A program made the position numbers and the translations under genes. A stretch of 22,505 nucleotides of DNA from Bacteroidales bacterium (lineage in GTDB: Bacteria > Bacteroidota > Bacteroidia > Bacteroidales > P3). Below the pieces are notes generated by a model. The model searched no databases, had not been told where the DNA came from, and worked only from the letters and a program-made list of their open reading frames with translations. Numbering within the stretch: the first letter of the stretch is position 1; each line of letters opens with the position of its first letter. This document shows positions 20,040 through 22,505 of this stretch, piece after piece. The DNA lies in the NCBI GenBank assembly GCA_004551865.1, contig SFPR01000044.1, positions 1 to 22,505 of the forward strand, in the 5' to 3' direction.

Positions 20040-21431
20040 ATGTTTGACAAACAGACCTATATCAATCGCCGCAAGCAGCTGATGAAAGACGTGAAAAGCG
20101 GTGTTATTTTAATGGTTGGCAATGGCGATAGTCCGTTTAACTATCCTGCCAACACTTATACGTTCAGACAAGACAGCACATTCAGATATTTCTTTGCTCA
20201 TAACTTGCAAAACCTTGTTGGAGTTATCGATATAGATAACGCAAAGGAGTATTTGTTTGGCGAAGACGTCGATATGGACGACATAATATGGACAGGTCCT
20301 GTGCCTACAATGCACGAAAGAGCATTGGAAGTGGGAGTTGAGAACAGCGGAAGCATAAACGACCTTCGCAAGTTCATTGATGCGGCAGTCTTTTCGGGCA
20401 GAAAAGTTCACTTTGTGCCGCCTTACAGAGCCGAAAACGTGAATTTTATTGCCGAATTGCTACATCTTGATCGCAACTTCGTCAAAGCGTACGTTTCGAC
20501 GGAGTTAATTGCTGCCTGTGTCAAGCAACGTTCAATCAAGAGCAGCGAAGAGATTGTCGAAATAGAGAAAGCGATTGACAATGCCTACATCATGCACACC
20601 ACAATGATGAAAATGGCAGCTGTTGAGGGAACTTACGAATACCAAATAGCAGGAGCAATGGAGGGAGTGGCACTTTCGGGCGGTGGTCCGGTGTCTTTTC
20701 CTATTATATTGACCACTCACGGCGAGATTTTGCACGGACACGACCACTCTTTGCAGATTAAGAAAGGCAGAATGATTGTTTCAGACGCAGGATGCGAAAA
20801 TCCCGAAGGCTATTGCTCCGACATAACTCGCTCAGTTCCCGTTGGAGGCAAATTTTCCTCCAAACAAAAAGATATTTACGAAGCTGTGCTTGCAGCACAG
20901 ACCCTTGTGCCAAGCCTTGTTGCCCCCGGAGTTAAATATTCCGACATTCACATTGCCGCAGTCGGTCGTTTGGCAAGTGCATTGAAAGAGTTGGGCTTGA
21001 TGAAGGGCAATATACAAGACGCAGTTGCACAAGGAGCAATGGGAATGTTCATGCCGCACGGCTTGGGCCACATGATGGGACTTGATGTTCACGATATGGA
21101 GAACTATGGCGAGAATTACGTGGGCTATGACAAGAAAAACGTACGCTCAACTCAGTTCGGATTGGCATCGCTCCGCCTTGGCAGAGAGCTTCAAGAGGGC
21201 TTTGTCTTGACCAATGAGCCGGGTTGTTACTTCATTCCGGAGCTTATAGACAGATGGAGAGCCGAAGGAAAATGCAAAGACTTCATAAATTACGACAAAG
21301 TTGAGCAGTTCAAAGACTTTGGCGGCATAAGGATTGAAGATGACCTGCTTGTAACCAAAGATGGTTGCAGATTGCTCGGCAAATATATCCCTAAAACTGT
21401 CGAAGAGATTGAATCACAAATGGCATTGTAG
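20040..21431 (+). CDS. pepP: Xaa-Pro aminopeptidase (M24B, aminopeptidase P)
   Basis: This cytosolic two-metal enzyme removes N-terminal residues before proline. The 463-residue protein has an N-terminal aminopeptidase P domain (RRKQLMKDVKSGVILMVGNG, then FRQDSTFRYFFAHN) and a C-terminal pita-bread domain with all five metal ligands: D249 in VSDAGCE, D261 in YCSDITR, H344 in MPHGLGHMMGLDVHD, E393 in LTNEPG and E433 in GGIRIEDD. H340 fits the proton-shuttle histidine. The start is ATG 20040, preceded by AAAGAAGAT. The 84-bp gap upstream is A-rich and holds three short AAAGCAGA copies (19944, 19967, 19988), but no promoter. The DUF5103 gene begins 4 bp after its stop, suggesting one transcript. 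Confidence 0.95.
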   Translation: MFDKQTYINRRKQLMKDVKSGVILMVGNGDSPFNYPANTYTFRQDSTFRYFFAHNLQNLVGVIDIDNAKEYLFGEDVDMDDIIWTGPVPTMHERALEVGVENSGSINDLRKFIDAAVFSGRKVHFVPPYRAENVNFIAELLHLDRNFVKAYVSTELIAACVKQRSIKSSEEIVEIEKAIDNAYIMHTTMMKMAAVEGTYEYQIAGAMEGVALSGGGPVSFPIILTTHGEILHGHDHSLQIKKGRMIVSDAGCENPEGYCSDITRSVPVGGKFSSKQKDIYEAVLAAQTLVPSLVAPGVKYSDIHIAAVGRLASALKELGLMKGNIQDAVAQGAMGMFMPHGLGHMMGLDVHDMENYGENYVGYDKKNVRSTQFGLASLRLGRELQEGFVLTNEPGCYFIPELIDRWRAEGKCKDFINYDKVEQFKDFGGIRIEDDLLVTKDGCRLLGKYIPKTVEEIESQMAL

Positions 21432-21435
21432 GGAA

Positions 21436-22505
21436 ATGAGAAAGTTTTTCCCGATTTTGATTGTTTTGAGCGTAAACTTGCTTTACGCTCAAAACGTTTT
21501 ACAAGACAGAGTCTATTCTCCGCTGATTAAAACAGCCAAGTTGGAGAGCGTGTCTTCAAAGATTATTTTGCCGATAGTTGATGTCAATCAAAGCGAAGGG
21601 CTGTTGCTCAGTTTCGATGAGCTTGACGAGCAGACACATCGCTACGAATACACTTTTGTTCACTGCAACAGCGATTGGACTCAAAGTTCGCTTCAACCCT
21701 CCGACTATATTGAGGGATTTGAAACGGCGATGATAGAAAATTATGCCAACTCTTTCAACACTCTTCAACGCTTTGTACATTACGAACAAGCCATTCCCAA
21801 CTCCACAACCCGCCTTACAAAGAGCGGAAACTACATTTTGAAGGTCTTCAAAGAGGGAGAACCCGAACAGGTTGTGCTGACCAAGCGTTTCTATTGCATA
21901 GACAAGCAGTGCGAAACGGCGGCAAGCGTAATGCAGGCAAGAGAACCTTCTCTTCGGAACACACATCAGGAAATTGATGTGAAAGTTCTGTCTCTTTCGG
22001 GGCTGACTTTCGACAGTCCTCATCAAAGAATAAAAGTCCTTGTTCAGCAAAACGGAAGAGAAGACACCAAACGCTTTTTGCCGCTTAGCGAAGAAAGAGC
22101 GACGGAGCTTATTTACAATTTCCGAAAGGAGAACATCTTTGAGGGAGGAAGCGTTTTCAGAATTTTTGACTTCACTTCGCTCAGGTCGAGAAGTGCTTTT
22201 GTCGAGAATATAGACTATATCGGAGGCGAAAACATAGTGCGTCTGCGACAGGAAGAGCTGAGAGGACGTTCGCCTTTCGTGTCTCGAAGCGACATCAAGG
22301 GACAATACTACGTCCGCAACGACATTGACGACAACGAAGCCTTGTGTAGCGACTATGCGTGGGTGTATTTCTATCTTCCTATGCCGCTTGACTTGGAAGG
22401 AAACTTCTATGCAGTGGGAGAGATGAGCGATTGGAGATATTCTCAGCAAAATATATTCACTTTTGATAACAGACTAAATAAATATGTCTTGCGAATGCTA
22501 TTGAA
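21436..22505 (+). CDS. DUF5103 protein, cut by the window end
   Basis: From ATG 21436 the frame stays open for 356 codons to the right edge. The product begins MRKFFPILIVLSVNLLYAQ, a signal peptide probably cut after residue 19 (AQ). The sequence then shows the DUF5103 pattern as I remember it: YEYTFVHCNSDWTQSSLQPS, DYIEGFETAMIENYANSFNT, HYEQAIPN, and SGNYILKVF, with FYAVGEMSDW later on. This family is secreted or envelope-located in Bacteroidota and has no settled function. It begins 4 bp after the pepP stop and is probably cotranscribed. A 297-codon open frame on the opposite strand (22449-21556) is judged to be a shadow. Confidence 0.85.
   Translation, partial: MRKFFPILIVLSVNLLYAQNVLQDRVYSPLIKTAKLESVSSKIILPIVDVNQSEGLLLSFDELDEQTHRYEYTFVHCNSDWTQSSLQPSDYIEGFETAMIENYANSFNTLQRFVHYEQAIPNSTTRLTKSGNYILKVFKEGEPEQVVLTKRFYCIDKQCETAASVMQAREPSLRNTHQEIDVKVLSLSGLTFDSPHQRIKVLVQQNGREDTKRFLPLSEERATELIYNFRKENIFEGGSVFRIFDFTSLRSRSAFVENIDYIGGENIVRLRQEELRGRSPFVSRSDIKGQYYVRNDIDDNEALCSDYAWVYFYLPMPLDLEGNFYAVGEMSDWRYSQQNIFTFDNRLNKYVLRMLL

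Noticed and set aside
21556..22449. 297-codon open frame on the minus strand
   Set aside because: It lies wholly opposite the DUF5103 gene, which has a signal peptide and family motifs. The minus frame has no recognisable domain or ribosome site.

Overview
This 22.5 kb window looks like chromosomal DNA from a member of the Bacteroidota, most likely order Bacteroidales. The evidence is the promoters of the TTTG-N19-TAnnTTTG type, the gene content (DUF5103 protein, TlpA-like proteins with DUF4369-like repeats, a Bacteroidales-type coiled-coil lipoprotein, a Bacteroides-style thi operon), short intergenic gaps and weak Shine-Dalgarno sequences. No rRNA, tRNA, insertion sequence, phage or CRISPR array is visible.

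Layout. Positions 1-323 are a divergent intergenic region with a minus-strand promoter for a gene outside the window, a repeat array and plus-strand promoter elements. murB and a hypothetical gene follow on the plus strand (324-1974). Convergent to them is a minus-strand pair of transporters, MATE then MFS (4556-1987). A minus-strand coiled-coil lipoprotein (5571-4696) ends in a clear intrinsic terminator. From about 5645 to 12535 runs a complete thiamine operon: promoter, TPP riboswitch, then thiD, thiS, a degenerate thiE/tenI-like gene, thiE, thiG, thiC, thiH and thiF. ThiC makes and ThiD phosphorylates the pyrimidine half. ThiF, ThiS, ThiG and ThiH make the thiazole half, and ThiE joins the two. 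After this come smpB, a secreted double thioredoxin-fold protein that has lost both CxxC sites, a YitT-family membrane protein, an orphan peptide-type binding lipoprotein, pepD, a small membrane-anchored SPFH-tail-like protein, an aminopeptidase P, and the first 356 codons of a DUF5103 protein cut by the window edge.

The most unusual feature is a family of four intergenic arrays (130-203, 8054-8127, 12618-12691, 17891-17964). Each is exactly 74 bp and holds four 11-bp cores of the odd palindrome AAACGSCGTTT, spaced exactly 21 bp apart, or two helical turns. Array B begins inside the last codons of thiE, in the middle of the thi operon. Arrays A and D each end in a well-spaced Bacteroidota promoter built from repeat sequence. 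Because 21 is a multiple of 3, most arrays can be read as K-R-R-F heptads on both strands. A diverged related core lies in the large inverted repeat at the thi promoter. I do not recognise a named element with this architecture, and it is my main candidate for something undescribed.
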